From the NCBI RefSeq assembly GCF_013215345.1, contig NZ_JABSOV010000038.1, positions 1 to 34,335 of the forward strand: a stretch of 34,335 nucleotides of DNA, written 5' to 3'. Each line of letters begins with the position of its first letter. The first letter of the stretch is position 1. Positions 1 to 9,469 of the stretch are shown in pieces. Source of the stretch: Colwellia sp. GTDB taxonomy: Bacteria; Pseudomonadota; Gammaproteobacteria; Enterobacterales; Alteromonadaceae. The notes below the pieces were generated by a model, which searched no databases, was not told the origin of the DNA, and saw only the letters and a list, made by a program, of their open reading frames with translations. Position numbers and translations under genes: made by a program.

Positions 1-54
1 GTGGTTTACCCTAGTTGAAGTTGAAAGCTGAATGTTCTGCTGAGTAGGGCGCCA

Positions 55-221
55 CGTCATTCCCGAGGTACTGATCGGGAATCCAGTTTTTGCTCAGCTT
101 TCTGAGGTTTTTATTTTAATTGGCAAATAGAAAAAGACAATGGATTCAGGAGAATATGCATCCTGCATTCTCTAATAAGTCACATCCATGTGACGTCCAC
201 TAAGACAACGCGGGAATGACG
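55..221 (+). repeat. Intergenic palindromic repeat, copy 1 (full length)
   Basis: A 167-bp element bounded by perfect 11-bp terminal inverted repeats, CGTCATTCCCG at 55-65 and CGGGAATGACG at 211-221. It contains two hairpins. The first pairs ATTCCCGA (59-66) with TCGGGAAT (75-82). The second is GTCACATCCATGTGAC (179-194). Positions 141-221 align without gaps to 26914-26994, with about three quarters identity, and both hairpins recur in a third, inverted copy at 22809-22935. No protein is encoded. It resembles a small non-autonomous palindromic element; I cannot name the family. Confidence 0.8.
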
Positions 222-275
222 AAGATGTTCGGTTGCCAAATCACTTTAGTAAAGTACTCTAGTGTAAATACAAAT

Positions 276-309
276 AAAGCTAAAAGATGAATATCTTTTA
301 GCTTTTTTT
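276..309 (-). terminator. Terminator downstream of cysH, probably bidirectional
   Basis: Thirteen-bp perfect stem: AAAGCTAAAAGAT (276-288) pairs with ATCTTTTAGCTTT (293-305) around a 4-nt loop. T-rich tracts flank it on both strands. It lies 33 bp past the cysH stop and would end the cysJIH transcript. Confidence 0.8.
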
Positions 310-341
310 AATCAGTAACAATGATCACAGAGTTACTGATA

Positions 342-1103
342 TTAAATACCATCACCATCAGTATGCAAACCACATTCACGTTGGCCAGCGCCAAAACGAG
401 TATCTTCTTCACTCATTCCCAGTGTTAAAGGTTTGGTACTATGGACATCACCAACCGAAACATAGCCTTCATCCCAAAGTGGGTGGTAAGGCAAATTATG
501 CTTGGTTAGATACTCATGCACGTCTTTATTAGTCCAATCAATAATTGGATGCACTTTATAACGGCCACGTAAGGTACTGACTACCGATAAACCTTCTCTA
601 TGAGCCGATTGTTGACGACGAACACCTGAAAACCAAGTGTTTGCTTTAAGGTCTGATAGGCCACGCTCAAGCGGTTCAACTTTATTACGGCGATTATACG
701 CTTTCAGGGTATCATCACTTTGTGCCCATTCTTCACCATATTTTGCTTGCTGCCAAGCGGCACTTTCTTTCGCTTGATAAACATGTAAGTTTAACTTTAA
801 ACGTTCAGTTAACTCTTCAATAAAACGGTAAGTTTCAGGAAACAAGTGACCCGTATCAGTAATTAATACCGGAATATTGCTATCAACTTGGGTAAGTAAA
901 TGCAGCATAACAGCCGATTGAATACCAAAGCTAGATGATAAGACAAATTCACCCGGTAAGTTGTCCATTGCCCATTCTACTCGGGCAATAGGCGATTCTT
1001 TTTCAAGAGATTGATTCCAATCTGCCATCGAAGGGCTAGGAAATGGTGTCGTTAAGGGGCTATTAATGGCCCCTTCAGCAACACTTGTCGATGTATTAAG
1101 CAT
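342..1103 (-). CDS. cysH: Phosphoadenylyl-sulfate (PAPS) reductase CysH
   Basis: Reduces PAPS to sulfite using thioredoxin, in cytoplasmic assimilatory sulfate reduction. The protein is 253 aa from the chosen ATG, close to the roughly 244 aa of E. coli CysH. The N-terminal half has the PP-loop motif [10 protein letters not shown] that binds the nucleotide. The C-terminus ends in ECGLH, which carries the catalytic cysteine. An open frame extends further upstream, but only with a non-ATG start and an atypical hydrophobic tail. The ATG at 1103 has an AGGGA ribosome-binding site and overlaps the end of cysI by 8 nt, so translation is probably coupled. Last gene of the cysJIH operon; a terminator follows. 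Confidence 0.95.
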   Translation of the reverse strand: MLNTSTSVAEGAINSPLTTPFPSPSMADWNQSLEKESPIARVEWAMDNLPGEFVLSSSFGIQSAVMLHLLTQVDSNIPVLITDTGHLFPETYRFIEELTERLKLNLHVYQAKESAAWQQAKYGEEWAQSDDTLKAYNRRNKVEPLERGLSDLKANTWFSGVRRQQSAHREGLSVVSTLRGRYKVHPIIDWTNKDVHEYLTKHNLPYHPLWDEGYVSVGDVHSTKPLTLGMSEEDTRFGAGQRECGLHTDGDGI

Positions 1104-2850
1104 GATGAAAATCCCTAAAGCTGACGATAACTTGTTCAACAATACCGACGCGGATAACAAAATCACCAAAACCTTCGCCAGCAGTCCTTTCTGCCGACCA
1201 ACGGGCAGTTAAGGCATCAATTTCACTCAATACGCCAGCTTCATCAACATTTTCTTTGTATAATTTTGGTACACGGGAGCCCGCAACATCGCTGCCAAGG
1301 TACATATTGTACTTACCTGGACCTTTACCAATCAATCCTATTTCAGCGAGCATGGCGCGACCACAGCCGTTTGGACAGCCAGTAACACGTAAGATAATGC
1401 TTTCATCTTTCAAGCCATTTTTAGCGAGAATATTTTCAACATCATCGACTAAACCAGGTAAATAACGTTCGGCTTCAGCCATAGCCAGTGGACACGTTGG
1501 AAAGGCCACACAAGCCATTGAGTTTTTACGTTGCTTCGAAACACCGTCATTCATTAAACCGTGCTGACGAGCCAGTTGTTCAATGGCTGCTTTATCAGCT
1601 TCAGCTACCCCGGCAACAATTAGGTTTTGGTTGGCGGTTAAACGGAAATCACCTTGATGAATTTTAGCAATTTCACGCATACCGGTTTTTAATGTCTTAC
1701 CGTCTAAATCAGCTCTTAGAGAATCAAGGATGCGACCATTTTCAATAAATAAGGTTAAGTGATGTTTGCCATCAATACCGGCAACCCAACCAAAACTATC
1801 ACCACGGGTGGTGAACTCGTATGGACGAGAATCGCTAAAGTTAACACCAGCACGACGTTCTACTTCGGCTTTAAAGGTATCAACACCAACTCGGTCTAAG
1901 GTGTATTTAGTTTTGGCATTCTTACGGTTAACACGATTACCCCAATCACGTTGCGTAGTAACAACCGCTTCGGCAATCGCTAAGGTGTGTTCTTTTGGGA
2001 TAAAACCAAAGTCATCAGCACAACGTGGATAAGTTGCATTATCACCATGCGTCATGGCTAAACCACCACCGACAAGTACGTTAAAGCCGATTAATTCACC
2101 GTTTTCACTAATGGCAACAAAGTTTAAGTCGTTAGCATGCACATCAATATCATTATTCGGTGGAATAACTACGGTGGTTTTAAACTTACGCGGTAAATAG
2201 TTACTGCCTAAAATAGGCTCTACTTCTTCACCCTTTGTCGTTTCAACACGTTCTTCATCTAACCAAATTTCTGCGTAAGCACGCGTTTTTGGTAATAAAT
2301 GTTCACTAAGTTTTGTAGCCCATTCGTACGCTTCTTGATGCAATTCAGACTCAACAGGGTTAGAAGTACAAAGTACGTTACGGTTAACATCACCGGCAGT
2401 AGCAATTGAATCAAGGCCAATACTGTTCAGGGTTTGATGCATTAACTTAATGTTTGGCTTTAATACCCCGTGAAACTGAAAGGTTTGGCGGGTTGTTAAA
2501 CGGATACTGCCGTAAGAAGTATAATCATCAGCAAACTTATCAATGGCTAACCACTGCGTTGGGTTAATAATACCACCGGGTAAACGCGCTCTGAGCATAA
2601 CGTTATGTAACGGTTCAAGCTTTTGCTTTTGACGTTCGGCGCGAATATCACGGTCATCTTGTTGATACATACCGTGGGTACGAATTAACTGCGAGTTATC
2701 AGCAGTGAAGCCACCGGTCATTCTATCGGCTAGATCTTCTTTAATCGTACCACGGAGGTAATCACTGTCTGCTTTCATGCGTTCGTTATCGGCTTGTTTA
2801 CCTTCAACAATCAATACAGGGTTTTCAACTTTGGTGAAATTGTTGCTCAT
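1096..2850 (-). CDS. cysI: Sulfite reductase hemoprotein beta subunit CysI
   Basis: Six-electron reduction of sulfite to sulfide at a coupled siroheme and 4Fe-4S centre, with electrons from CysJ. The protein is 584 aa; E. coli CysI is 570. The four cluster and siroheme cysteines are visible in two motifs near residues 445-500: [11 protein letters not shown] and [10 protein letters not shown]. The duplicated ferredoxin-like nitrite/sulfite reductase domains are of normal length. The start ATG overlaps the cysJ stop by one base (TAATG) and has a good AGAAGGA site. Sits in the middle of cysJIH, the same order as in enterobacteria. Confidence 0.97.
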   Translation of the reverse strand: MSNNFTKVENPVLIVEGKQADNERMKADSDYLRGTIKEDLADRMTGGFTADNSQLIRTHGMYQQDDRDIRAERQKQKLEPLHNVMLRARLPGGIINPTQWLAIDKFADDYTSYGSIRLTTRQTFQFHGVLKPNIKLMHQTLNSIGLDSIATAGDVNRNVLCTSNPVESELHQEAYEWATKLSEHLLPKTRAYAEIWLDEERVETTKGEEVEPILGSNYLPRKFKTTVVIPPNNDIDVHANDLNFVAISENGELIGFNVLVGGGLAMTHGDNATYPRCADDFGFIPKEHTLAIAEAVVTTQRDWGNRVNRKNAKTKYTLDRVGVDTFKAEVERRAGVNFSDSRPYEFTTRGDSFGWVAGIDGKHHLTLFIENGRILDSLRADLDGKTLKTGMREIAKIHQGDFRLTANQNLIVAGVAEADKAAIEQLARQHGLMNDGVSKQRKNSMACVAFPTCPLAMAEAERYLPGLVDDVENILAKNGLKDESIILRVTGCPNGCGRAMLAEIGLIGKGPGKYNMYLGSDVAGSRVPKLYKENVDEAGVLSEIDALTARWSAERTAGEGFGDFVIRVGIVEQVIVSFRDFHHA

Positions 2851-4703
2851 TAGTAAACATCCTTCTGGTAACGCTTATTAGATCTAAGTGATTTTAAATA
2901 ATCTTCTGCTTGCTCGGCAGTTAATTTTCCGTGCTCTTGGATGATTTCGTTCAGGGTTTGGTGAACATCTTTAGCCATGCGGTTAGCATCACCACAAATA
3001 TATAGGTGTGCGCCACGCTCTAACCAGGAAAATACTTCCGCTGCTTGTTCTTTTAATCTGTCTTGTACATAGATTTTCTCGGCTTGGTCACGAGAAAAGG
3101 CTACGTCCATGCGCGTTAATAAACCCGACTTTAAATAGTTCTGCCATTCAGTTTGGTATAAGAAATCTTGGGTGAAAGTTTGATCACCAAAGAACATCCA
3201 GTTGTCGCCACCAGCATCACGTGCTTCACGTTCTTGCATAAAGGCTCTAAATGGCGCAACACCAGTACCTGGACCAATCATAATAACAGCTGTGTCGTCA
3301 GATTGTGGTAAGCGAAAGTTATCATTATGTTCGACAAAAACTCGTACTTTTTGACCTTCTGCTAAACGCTCGGCTAGAAAGCCTGAGGCACCACCGGTAC
3401 GAGTATCGCCATTGGCTTCATAACTTACCAAGCCAACGGTTAAATGTACTTCTTCTTCAACTTCAGCTTGCGCTGAGGCAATTGAATATAAACGCGGGGT
3501 GATTTTACGTAAAGCATCGACAAAGCCTTGTGCATCAATTTCAGCTTTTGCCAAGCTAACAACATCAATAATTTGATGCTCGCCGGCAAACTCTCGTGCC
3601 GAGTTTTTATCACTGGCAACAGTAACTAACTTACTGTCTTTAGAGGCTTGCGCCCAAAACTCAATAAATGATGGCGCTGTTTGGGTAATTTCTAATTGGC
3701 TGATTAGTGCAGCTTTAAGTGAAAACTCTTGTACTTCACCTGAAACTTTTAAGCTAACTTTTTCATCGCCAGAGAAGTTAAGCTCGGTAAGTAGCTTGCT
3801 AACAAGCTGTTCATCATTTTCAAACCAAACGCCTAAGGCATCACCGACTTGATAAGTTAAACCTGACTCACCTAAATCAATTTCAATGTGACGGACATCT
3901 TTAGCTGAGTCACGACCAGTTATTTTTTGACTTAATGAAAATTCTGCGGCCAAAGGATTTTGCTTTGAATATTGACTTGCAGCACCCGCAGTAGGTAAAC
4001 CACCAATATTACTGACGGTCGCTAAAGGAGCATCGGCTTGCGTTAGTTCGTCTTTAAGTGTTTCAACAATACTTAAGGTCCAGCTTTCACTGTCACTGTC
4101 GTAATCAACATCACAATCAACACGTGGGCTAACTTGTTTGGCACCTAGTGCTTGTAAACGTTCATCAAAATCTTGACCTGTTTTACAGAAAAACTCATAG
4201 CTGCTGTCACCTAAGGCTAAAACACTGTAGCTTAGATTTGGTAATTTAGGGACTTTCTTGCCTAATAAGAATTCATGAAATTCAATGGCATCATCAGGTG
4301 GCTCGCCTTCACCATTTGTACTGGCTACAATTAATAAATGTGTTTCATTTTTTATTGCTTTAGCTTTATAGTCGGCAATGTTTTTAAGAACAACATTTAT
4401 ACCTGCCGCTTTAGCACTTTTTTCTAGCTGACCAGCAACACCTTTAGCATTACCTGTTTGTGAGGCATATAAAATAGTTAAGGTTTTGGCAACGACTGCA
4501 GCAGCAACGGGAGCTGGTGCTAGTTGAGCATATTGACCTTGCTCGCTTCTCGCCGCTAAATAACCACTTGCCCAAGCAAGTTGTAGTGATGAGTAATCAG
4601 CAACGCTTTGTTGTAGTGAGGCCAGTTGATTAGCATCTAAGGCACTACTATTGTTTGCTGAATTTGATGTATTTTGATTTAATAAGCGCTGCTCTGGCAA
4701 CAT
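2850..4703 (-). CDS. cysJ: Sulfite reductase flavoprotein alpha subunit CysJ
   Basis: Passes electrons from NADPH through FAD and FMN to CysI. The protein is 617 aa. In order it has an N-terminal linker, a flavodoxin domain ([10 protein letters not shown] near residue 90, then [10 protein letters not shown]), an FAD-binding FNR-like domain (RLYSIAS), and an NADPH domain ([10 protein letters not shown]) ending in KRYQKDVY, typical of CysJ. The frame stays open upstream to a TTG, but the ATG at 4703 is preceded by a GGTGA site and gives the usual N-terminus, so I chose it. First gene of cysJIH. The 162-bp divergent region shared with the transglycosylase gene contains a candidate operator. Confidence 0.96.
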   Translation of the reverse strand: MLPEQRLLNQNTSNSANNSSALDANQLASLQQSVADYSSLQLAWASGYLAARSEQGQYAQLAPAPVAAAVVAKTLTILYASQTGNAKGVAGQLEKSAKAAGINVVLKNIADYKAKAIKNETHLLIVASTNGEGEPPDDAIEFHEFLLGKKVPKLPNLSYSVLALGDSSYEFFCKTGQDFDERLQALGAKQVSPRVDCDVDYDSDSESWTLSIVETLKDELTQADAPLATVSNIGGLPTAGAASQYSKQNPLAAEFSLSQKITGRDSAKDVRHIEIDLGESGLTYQVGDALGVWFENDEQLVSKLLTELNFSGDEKVSLKVSGEVQEFSLKAALISQLEITQTAPSFIEFWAQASKDSKLVTVASDKNSAREFAGEHQIIDVVSLAKAEIDAQGFVDALRKITPRLYSIASAQAEVEEEVHLTVGLVSYEANGDTRTGGASGFLAERLAEGQKVRVFVEHNDNFRLPQSDDTAVIMIGPGTGVAPFRAFMQEREARDAGGDNWMFFGDQTFTQDFLYQTEWQNYLKSGLLTRMDVAFSRDQAEKIYVQDRLKEQAAEVFSWLERGAHLYICGDANRMAKDVHQTLNEIIQEHGKLTAEQAEDYLKSLRSNKRYQKDVY

Positions 4704-4783
4704 AACTATTTTCACCCATGACAATTGAAGGATGAAGAATAGACAAATTAGAGTAAGATCAAAAGGAATAGATAGCGATTTTT

Positions 4784-4800
4784 TATTCCAAAATGGAATA
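4784..4800. promoter_or_regulatory. Candidate operator in the cysJ/transglycosylase divergent region
   Basis: TATTCCAAAATGGAATA is a perfect palindrome with 7-bp arms and a 3-bp centre. It lies 81 bp upstream of the cysJ start and 65 bp upstream of the transglycosylase start. Sulfur-assimilation operons are commonly activated by CysB, but I cannot show that this is a CysB site; another LysR-type or unrelated regulator is possible. Confidence 0.4.
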
Positions 4801-4865
4801 TAGACTGTGTATCTGAAACACTTGAAAGTTTTGCTGCTATTAACTGGCAGAATAATAGAGGCGTA

Positions 4866-5528
4866 ATGAAAGTACTTTTAAATATCCGCTGGCGAAAAAC
4901 ACTTGCTTACAGCCTTGCTCTAATCTTTTTATCTTTGCTGACGGCTGGTGTTAGTGTCGCTGCTGATAAAAATTCCACAAATATTTATACTTATAAATCT
5001 TCTTCAGGGGTAACGTCTTTCTCTGATATTGAACCCCTTGATGTTGACTTTAGTCGTTATCGCTTCGATTGCTATGCTTGTAAAGTCGACTCCTTAATTG
5101 ATTGGCGTCAGGCCAAATTATATTTACAGCCTTATAAAAGTGATATTAATCAAGCGGCATTTAAGCATGGTATTGATCCTGCTTTTGTCCGTGCTGTTAT
5201 TCATGCCGAGTCTCATTTTAATCCTAGGGCCGTGTCTAAGCAGGGCGCCCAAGGTTTAATGCAGTTGATGCCGGCGACGGCTAGAGAGCTAGGGGTGAAA
5301 AACTCCTTAAGTGCTCAGCAGAATATTAATGGCGGTGTTAAACATTTGGCACGCTTGCTGAGAAAATATAATGGTGATAATAATCTAGCAGCGGCAGCAT
5401 ATAATGCTGGCGAGGGTGCAGTTAAGCGGCATGGCGGCATTCCTCCATACAAAGAGACGCAAGTGTATGTTGAGCGGGTTGAGATTTTACATCAAAGGTA
5501 CGGCAGATTTTCTCACGTGAGTAACTAA
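4866..5528 (+). CDS. Periplasmic soluble lytic transglycosylase (SLT domain)
   Basis: Cleaves peptidoglycan glycan strands, leaving 1,6-anhydro-MurNAc ends. The protein is 220 aa. Residues 1-33 look like a signal peptide ending in VSVAA. Residues 38-60 resemble the short DUF4124-like segment often placed before SLT domains. The catalytic domain runs from about residue 93: HAESHFNP carries the likely catalytic Glu115, followed by GLMQLMPATA and AAAYNAGEGAV, all hallmarks of family 1 (Slt70/MltC-like). Monocistronic by appearance, with a strong terminator 40 bp after the stop. The exact Slt/Mlt paralogue cannot be assigned. Confidence 0.9.
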   Translation: MKVLLNIRWRKTLAYSLALIFLSLLTAGVSVAADKNSTNIYTYKSSSGVTSFSDIEPLDVDFSRYRFDCYACKVDSLIDWRQAKLYLQPYKSDINQAAFKHGIDPAFVRAVIHAESHFNPRAVSKQGAQGLMQLMPATARELGVKNSLSAQQNINGGVKHLARLLRKYNGDNNLAAAAYNAGEGAVKRHGGIPPYKETQVYVERVEILHQRYGRFSHVSN

Positions 5529-5565
5529 TCGCTGTAATTAATACAACTAGCTAAACCCAGAAATG

Positions 5566-5603
5566 AAAAAGCCGTGGCTATTTATCATAGTCACGGCTTT
5601 TTT
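5566..5603. terminator. Bidirectional terminator between converging genes
   Basis: An eleven-bp stem, GCCGTGGCTAT (5571-5581) pairing with ATAGTCACGGC through one G-U pair, is flanked by A5 before it and T6 after it. It serves both the transglycosylase gene (plus) and the outer-membrane protein gene (minus). Confidence 0.85.
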
Positions 5604-5644
5604 ATATTTTTTGTACTGGTTATGTATTAGGTATTAACGGAGCT

Positions 5645-6400
5645 TTAAAATTGAACAACTGCACCAGCAAAAAAACCGTCATAGGTTAAATCACTGTAGA
5701 AGCCATCTAAATCATTTAACTCCATTTTCATTTTTCGGTACCCTAAAGTAACGTCAAAATCTACCGCTAGGTTATCTAAAATCGAGTAACTTACACCAAT
5801 TTGCGCATCATAAACGGTTTGGTCGTCAAAGCTAATAAAGTTAGCTTCAGCGAAGACGTTTAAACCAGTAAAAGGTAAACCGATAATCGTGGAAAGGTAA
5901 GCCATTGGGATAATGCCAGAAACATCTAAGCCACTTTGCAGCATGGTAACTGGCTCAACAATGTTGATAGTTGCATCAAGATCACGCGCGGTTAAACCAA
6001 AATCAAAGGATAATAAGTCATTATCAAATACTTCATAATAAAGGGTGTAATCAACAAAACTAGCATCTAGCGTGGTATCCAGAGTTGAATTAGCTGTATA
6101 TGGAACTTGGTTAAAAACAAAAGTCTCACTTAATGTTGTACCACCAACAGTATCCAGTGTTGTAGAAGCTATTTTAATATTAGGGATTAATGGAATTGGG
6201 TGTTCAAAGGCGACATAGAAACTGCCTTGATTTTGGTCATCAAAGTCAAATACTGTTTGGTTATCTAAACCTTCACCAAAACTACCACTTGCTTCATTCG
6301 CCCAAATTTGGCCACCAATATACAAGCCTAATAAGGTATCAGCTTGGGCAGTAGTAGACATTAACGCTGCAAAGCTGGCGGCTAATAAAGTTTTTTTCAT
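5645..6400 (-). CDS. TIGR04219-type outer-membrane beta-barrel protein
   Basis: A 251-aa predicted outer-membrane barrel. Residues 1-20 are a signal peptide (MKKTLLAASFAALMSTTAQA). The rest alternates polar and hydrophobic residues in strand-like stretches and ends in GAVVQF, with the terminal phenylalanine that the Bam machinery recognises. I recall the LLGLYIGGQIW opening and overall length from the family called TIGR04219 in Alteromonadales and Vibrionales; its function is unknown to me. It starts 4 bp after the DUF2333 gene with an AAGGATAAC ribosome site, so the two are almost certainly co-transcribed. Confidence 0.8.
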   Translation of the reverse strand: MKKTLLAASFAALMSTTAQADTLLGLYIGGQIWANEASGSFGEGLDNQTVFDFDDQNQGSFYVAFEHPIPLIPNIKIASTTLDTVGGTTLSETFVFNQVPYTANSTLDTTLDASFVDYTLYYEVFDNDLLSFDFGLTARDLDATINIVEPVTMLQSGLDVSGIIPMAYLSTIIGLPFTGLNVFAEANFISFDDQTVYDAQIGVSYSILDNLAVDFDVTLGYRKMKMELNDLDGFYSDLTYDGFFAGAVVQF

Positions 6401-6404
6401 GTTG

Positions 6405-7400
6405 TTATCCTTTGGTTAAAAGTTCATTTAAATCAATTAATGCTGCATTGGCGCGAGAAATATAATTCGCCATAACTAATGAGTGATTGGCAAGCAGACC
6501 AAAGCCACTACCGTTTAAAATCATTGGGCTCCATAATGATTCTTGGCTGGCTTCTAGCTCACGAATAATTTGTTGTAAACTAATTTTGGCATTCTTATTC
6601 TCTAACACGCTATTAAAATCAATTTCAATGGCTCTAAGTAGTTGTAGTAATGCCCAAGTTGCTCCTCTGGCTTCATAGAAAACATCATCTATTTGCCACC
6701 AACTAGTTTGAAGCTGTAAATAAGAAACACCTTGGCTTGATTGTTCAGCGCGGTTATCACCGGCTAAATCAGTGTTAACTTGTTCACGACCTACACTTAA
6801 ACTTAAACGATGTGAGTAGCTGCCTAGACGTTTTTGAACTTCATCAAGATAAGAACGTAAGTTATCAGCGCGAGCGTAAAACTGTGCCTTATTGTTGCCA
6901 TTACTACTGACTAATGCCGTACGGTAGGCATAAAGCTGTTCGATCGCTTTGCCATATTCAGATTCAGCGCTTGGCATTGCCCAATTTTTACTATCGATAT
7001 TAAAGCGCGGTTGCGCTTCTTTTAAATGTTGATTCACTAAGGATTGCGATTGTGAACGACTGAAATCTTTACGCATGACTAAGGCCATATCACGCACCAT
7101 TTCTAAAACACCAAACTCCCATGCGGGCATATTATCTAAAAACAGTGACGGCGGCATGATGTCATTTGATAAGTAACCACCCGGTTTATGTAATAGCATT
7201 TCACTGACTTTTATTAATGCAGTTGTGGTGGTGTAACCTACTACAGGAGCAACATTTTCAGCTTTGGCAGCTTGTGTTACTTCAGCATGAATATTAATGG
7301 ACGCAGGTTCACTACTCCAATAAACACCAACGCCGTATAGAAGAAAAAAAATGCCGGTAAAAGCCCAGACAATGATTTTTGTAGAGATCATGGTTTTCAT
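6405..7400 (-). CDS. DUF2333 family membrane-anchored protein
   Basis: A 331-aa protein with one N-terminal transmembrane helix at about residues 9-27 (IVWAFTGIFFLLYGVGVYW) and a long periplasmic, mostly helical remainder. I recognise the family as DUF2333 from motifs such as KPGGYLSNDIMPPS and NMPAWEFGVL; no biochemical role is known to me. The open frame runs upstream into the PCuAC gene, but the ATG at 7400 has a GGAG site 7 nt before it and places the membrane helix at the N-terminus, so I used it. Between PCuAC and the TIGR04219 barrel, probably one operon. Confidence 0.8.
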   Translation of the reverse strand: MKTMISTKIIVWAFTGIFFLLYGVGVYWSSEPASINIHAEVTQAAKAENVAPVVGYTTTTALIKVSEMLLHKPGGYLSNDIMPPSLFLDNMPAWEFGVLEMVRDMALVMRKDFSRSQSQSLVNQHLKEAQPRFNIDSKNWAMPSAESEYGKAIEQLYAYRTALVSSNGNNKAQFYARADNLRSYLDEVQKRLGSYSHRLSLSVGREQVNTDLAGDNRAEQSSQGVSYLQLQTSWWQIDDVFYEARGATWALLQLLRAIEIDFNSVLENKNAKISLQQIIRELEASQESLWSPMILNGSGFGLLANHSLVMANYISRANAALIDLNELLTKG

Positions 7401-7434
7401 AGCCACTCCAAGGATGAAATTGTTGGTTATTGTA

Positions 7435-7878
7435 CTATTTATAACGATAAACAGGTAATTGAATATTAACTTCGGTGTCATTTGAGAAGTATAATGTTAA
7501 CGGAATAACATCATGTTCAGTAATTTGCTGTTTTACTGCAAAAATCATCAGGTGCAAACCTGAAGGTTGTAAAACAACGTGACTGCCAGCATCAATAGTT
7601 ATGTCGTCTACTTGACGCATAGTCATCATGCCATTTGCCATACTGTGTTGGTGAATTTCAATTCGTGCAGAGATTGAACTGGTGATTTTTTGCAAGGTAG
7701 CGCTTTTATCGCCAGCATTAGTTATTGTCATATATGCTGCGGTCACACTGCTACCGGGAATACTTGCTTTAATGTATGCATTTTCAACAGTTATTACACT
7801 GGTTGCATAGACATTATTTGTCATACCGAGTAATAAAACGAAAAGCATAACAAATTTTCCATAGTGAATATTTTTCAT
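7435..7878 (-). CDS. Periplasmic copper chaperone PCuAC
   Basis: A 147-aa exported cupredoxin-like protein with a signal peptide (about residues 1-25) and the PCuAC copper(I)-binding pattern: EIHQHSM, then TMRQVDD, then a distant HLMIF, matching the family motif H(M)X10MX21HXM. PCuAC proteins deliver copper to the CuA site of cytochrome oxidases or to other periplasmic cuproenzymes. The DUF2333 gene starts 34 bp downstream, so an operon of three is likely. The same window carries nosDFYL, copper-site assembly genes of nitrous oxide reductase, but a link between the two is only suggestive. Confidence 0.85.
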   Translation of the reverse strand: MKNIHYGKFVMLFVLLLGMTNNVYATSVITVENAYIKASIPGSSVTAAYMTITNAGDKSATLQKITSSISARIEIHQHSMANGMMTMRQVDDITIDAGSHVVLQPSGLHLMIFAVKQQITEHDVIPLTLYFSNDTEVNIQLPVYRYK

Positions 7879-7970
7879 TGTAACTATACATCCCTGCTAA
7901 CAAATATTATGGTTTGACTATAACTGATACTGATCGTATTGGTAAGCCCACATAACAAAACTGGTGATAA

Positions 7971-8708
7971 ATGAGTAACTTGATTTTAACGACAGAAAAA
8001 CAAGGTGTTTTTACCATTACCTTGAATCGTATTGATAAAAAAAATGCCTTAACTAATGCTATGTATCAAGAGCTTTGCCAGCACTTTGCCTATGCAGAAA
8101 AAACAGCAAGTGTTCATTGCTTAGTCATTCAAGGTAATGAAACCTGCTTTTGTGCTGGTAATGACTTACATGATTTTATGCAGTGTTCAGCTGATGACGA
8201 CTTAGCTGCCCTTGAATTTGTTAAAGTGCTGTCAGAATTTACCAAGCCTCTGGTTGCTGGTGTCGCCGGTGTAGCCGTTGGTATCGGTACTACGCTGTTA
8301 TTACATTGTGACATGGTGATTGCCGCCGATAACAGTAAATTTAAATTACCCTTCACCCAACTGGGTTTATGCCCAGAAGCGGGTTCTAGTTTGTTATTAA
8401 CACAAAAAGTCGGTGCAAATAAAGCCTTTGAATTAATGGTGTTAGGTAAAACCTTTAATGCAGAACAAGCATTGAGTTATGGTATTGCTAACCAAATTTG
8501 TCAGCCAGATGAACTTATTGCTCTTACCGAAGAAATTGCCCAAGCAATTGCCAATTTGCCCGTTGATGCGGTAATGACTAGCAGGCGTTTAATTCGTCAA
8601 GGTCATAAACTAGCGTTAAGCCAAGCTATCAGCGATGAGAGCCAAGAGTTTGTTCGTTTAGTTAATACCGATGAATGTAAAAACATCTTAGCTCAGTTTT
8701 TTAAATAA
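7971..8708 (+). CDS. Enoyl-CoA hydratase/isomerase (crotonase family), ECI2-like
   Basis: A 245-aa crotonase-fold enzyme acting on acyl-CoA. Visible are the oxyanion-hole segments FCAGNDLHDF (near residue 60) and GVAVGIGTTLLLHCDM (near residue 100), and the catalytic-region segment FTQLGLCPEAGSS. The GNDL and LG-PE-SS signatures resemble peroxisomal delta3,delta2-enoyl-CoA isomerase (ECI2), which moves a double bond during beta-oxidation of unsaturated fatty acids; a hydratase activity cannot be excluded. Monocistronic, with its terminator just past the stop, overlapping the end of the converging gene. Confidence 0.85.
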   Translation: MSNLILTTEKQGVFTITLNRIDKKNALTNAMYQELCQHFAYAEKTASVHCLVIQGNETCFCAGNDLHDFMQCSADDDLAALEFVKVLSEFTKPLVAGVAGVAVGIGTTLLLHCDMVIAADNSKFKLPFTQLGLCPEAGSSLLLTQKVGANKAFELMVLGKTFNAEQALSYGIANQICQPDELIALTEEIAQAIANLPVDAVMTSRRLIRQGHKLALSQAISDESQEFVRLVNTDECKNILAQFFK

Positions 8709-8737
8709 AGTGTGATGATTAGCTACTGTGCTATTGA

Positions 8738-8765
8738 ACACTAAGCATATTGCTTAGTGTTTTTA
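8738..8765 (+). terminator. Terminator of the crotonase-family gene
   Basis: Perfect 10-bp stem, ACACTAAGCA (8738-8747) with TGCTTAGTGT (8751-8760), 3-nt loop, then TTTT. The stem contains the stop codon and last codons of the converging membrane-protein gene that ends at 8741. Confidence 0.85.
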
Positions 8766-9082
8766 TCTCGACAAAGTAACCATATCACTACGGCCATTAA
8801 TAAAATTGGCCAAAAAACGCCGATAGTCACCATGGCAATGCTACCAAATAGCACCAAGACAATAAAAATAAGGCTACCAAAAACACTCAAGACAATTGCT
8901 AGGGCAATCACGACTAACAACACCACCACTAAAGCTGAAACACCTATGGCCTTTAATGGCTCAATGACTTCACCATCCATCATCACATGCACATTCATTA
9001 ATTCCAACATGCCAACGCCAAAAACATAGGTTAAAAAAATGGTGGCCAAAATGGCCAAAATTAAAGACTTAAAGAAGCTCAT
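8741..9082 (-). CDS. Small multi-pass membrane protein at the end of the psp operon
   Basis: A 113-aa, very hydrophobic protein. Predicted helices lie at about residues 5-27, 45-65 and 68-102 (possibly two in this last stretch), with a short hydrophilic loop containing MMDGEVIEPLK. I do not recognise a named family. It follows pspC by 42 bp on the same strand, so it probably belongs to the phage-shock operon and may be an accessory membrane partner in the way PspB, PspD or PspG are in other bacteria; that is inference from position and topology only. Confidence 0.65.
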   Translation of the reverse strand: MSFFKSLILAILATIFLTYVFGVGMLELMNVHVMMDGEVIEPLKAIGVSALVVVLLVVIALAIVLSVFGSLIFIVLVLFGSIAMVTIGVFWPILLMAVVIWLLCRDKNTKQYA

Positions 9083-9124
9083 GCTTTGCTCACTTTTATA
9101 AAGATGAATGGTAACGGGTATAGA

Positions 9125-9355
9125 TTAATAATATTTGCTGTTAGGTAGCAAAATACTTGCTACGACATAGGCAACACCAGTAACTACGGGTAACATAATT
9201 AGCGCGGCAATAGCAGCAATTCGCACTACTAAGCGTGGATAATCATAATGTTTGGCAATGCCTGCACAGACACCGGTCAATTTTTTATTTAACATGTCTT
9301 TACATAATGTTTGACGAACACTTTTTATAGTTGAATATTCTCTGTCGTATCTCAT
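9125..9355 (-). CDS. pspC: Phage shock protein C-like membrane protein (PspC domain)
   Basis: A 76-aa protein with the PspC core LNKKLTGVCAGIAKHYDYP at about residues 22-40, followed by one transmembrane helix (VVRIAAIAALIML and onward to about residue 70). PspC is an inner-membrane sensor or effector of envelope stress. It is shorter than the E. coli protein (119 aa) and lacks its cytoplasmic C-terminal part. A 20-residue N-terminal extension precedes the core; the start is supported by a TAGGAG ribosome site. No pspB lies between it and pspA. Confidence 0.85.
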   Translation of the reverse strand: MRYDREYSTIKSVRQTLCKDMLNKKLTGVCAGIAKHYDYPRLVVRIAAIAALIMLPVVTGVAYVVASILLPNSKYY

Positions 9356-9415
9356 GGGAACTCCTAAGTTTTCCGGTATTACTTATACATTATTACTTTT
9401 TTACTGTAATAAAAT

Positions 9416-9442
9416 GAAAAAGGCTGCCCCCGTAAACGAGGG
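9416..9442 (-). terminator. Possible attenuator between pspA and pspC
   Basis: On the minus strand CCCTCGT pairs with ACGGGGG (9427-9442, 2-nt loop, one G-U pair), followed after 5 nt by TTTTT. It lies 27 bp past the pspA stop, so it could lower expression of pspC and the membrane protein relative to pspA. The T-run is offset from the stem, which weakens the call. Confidence 0.45.
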
Positions 9443-9469
9443 ACTTTAGGCTAATGTATTAACGATGCA

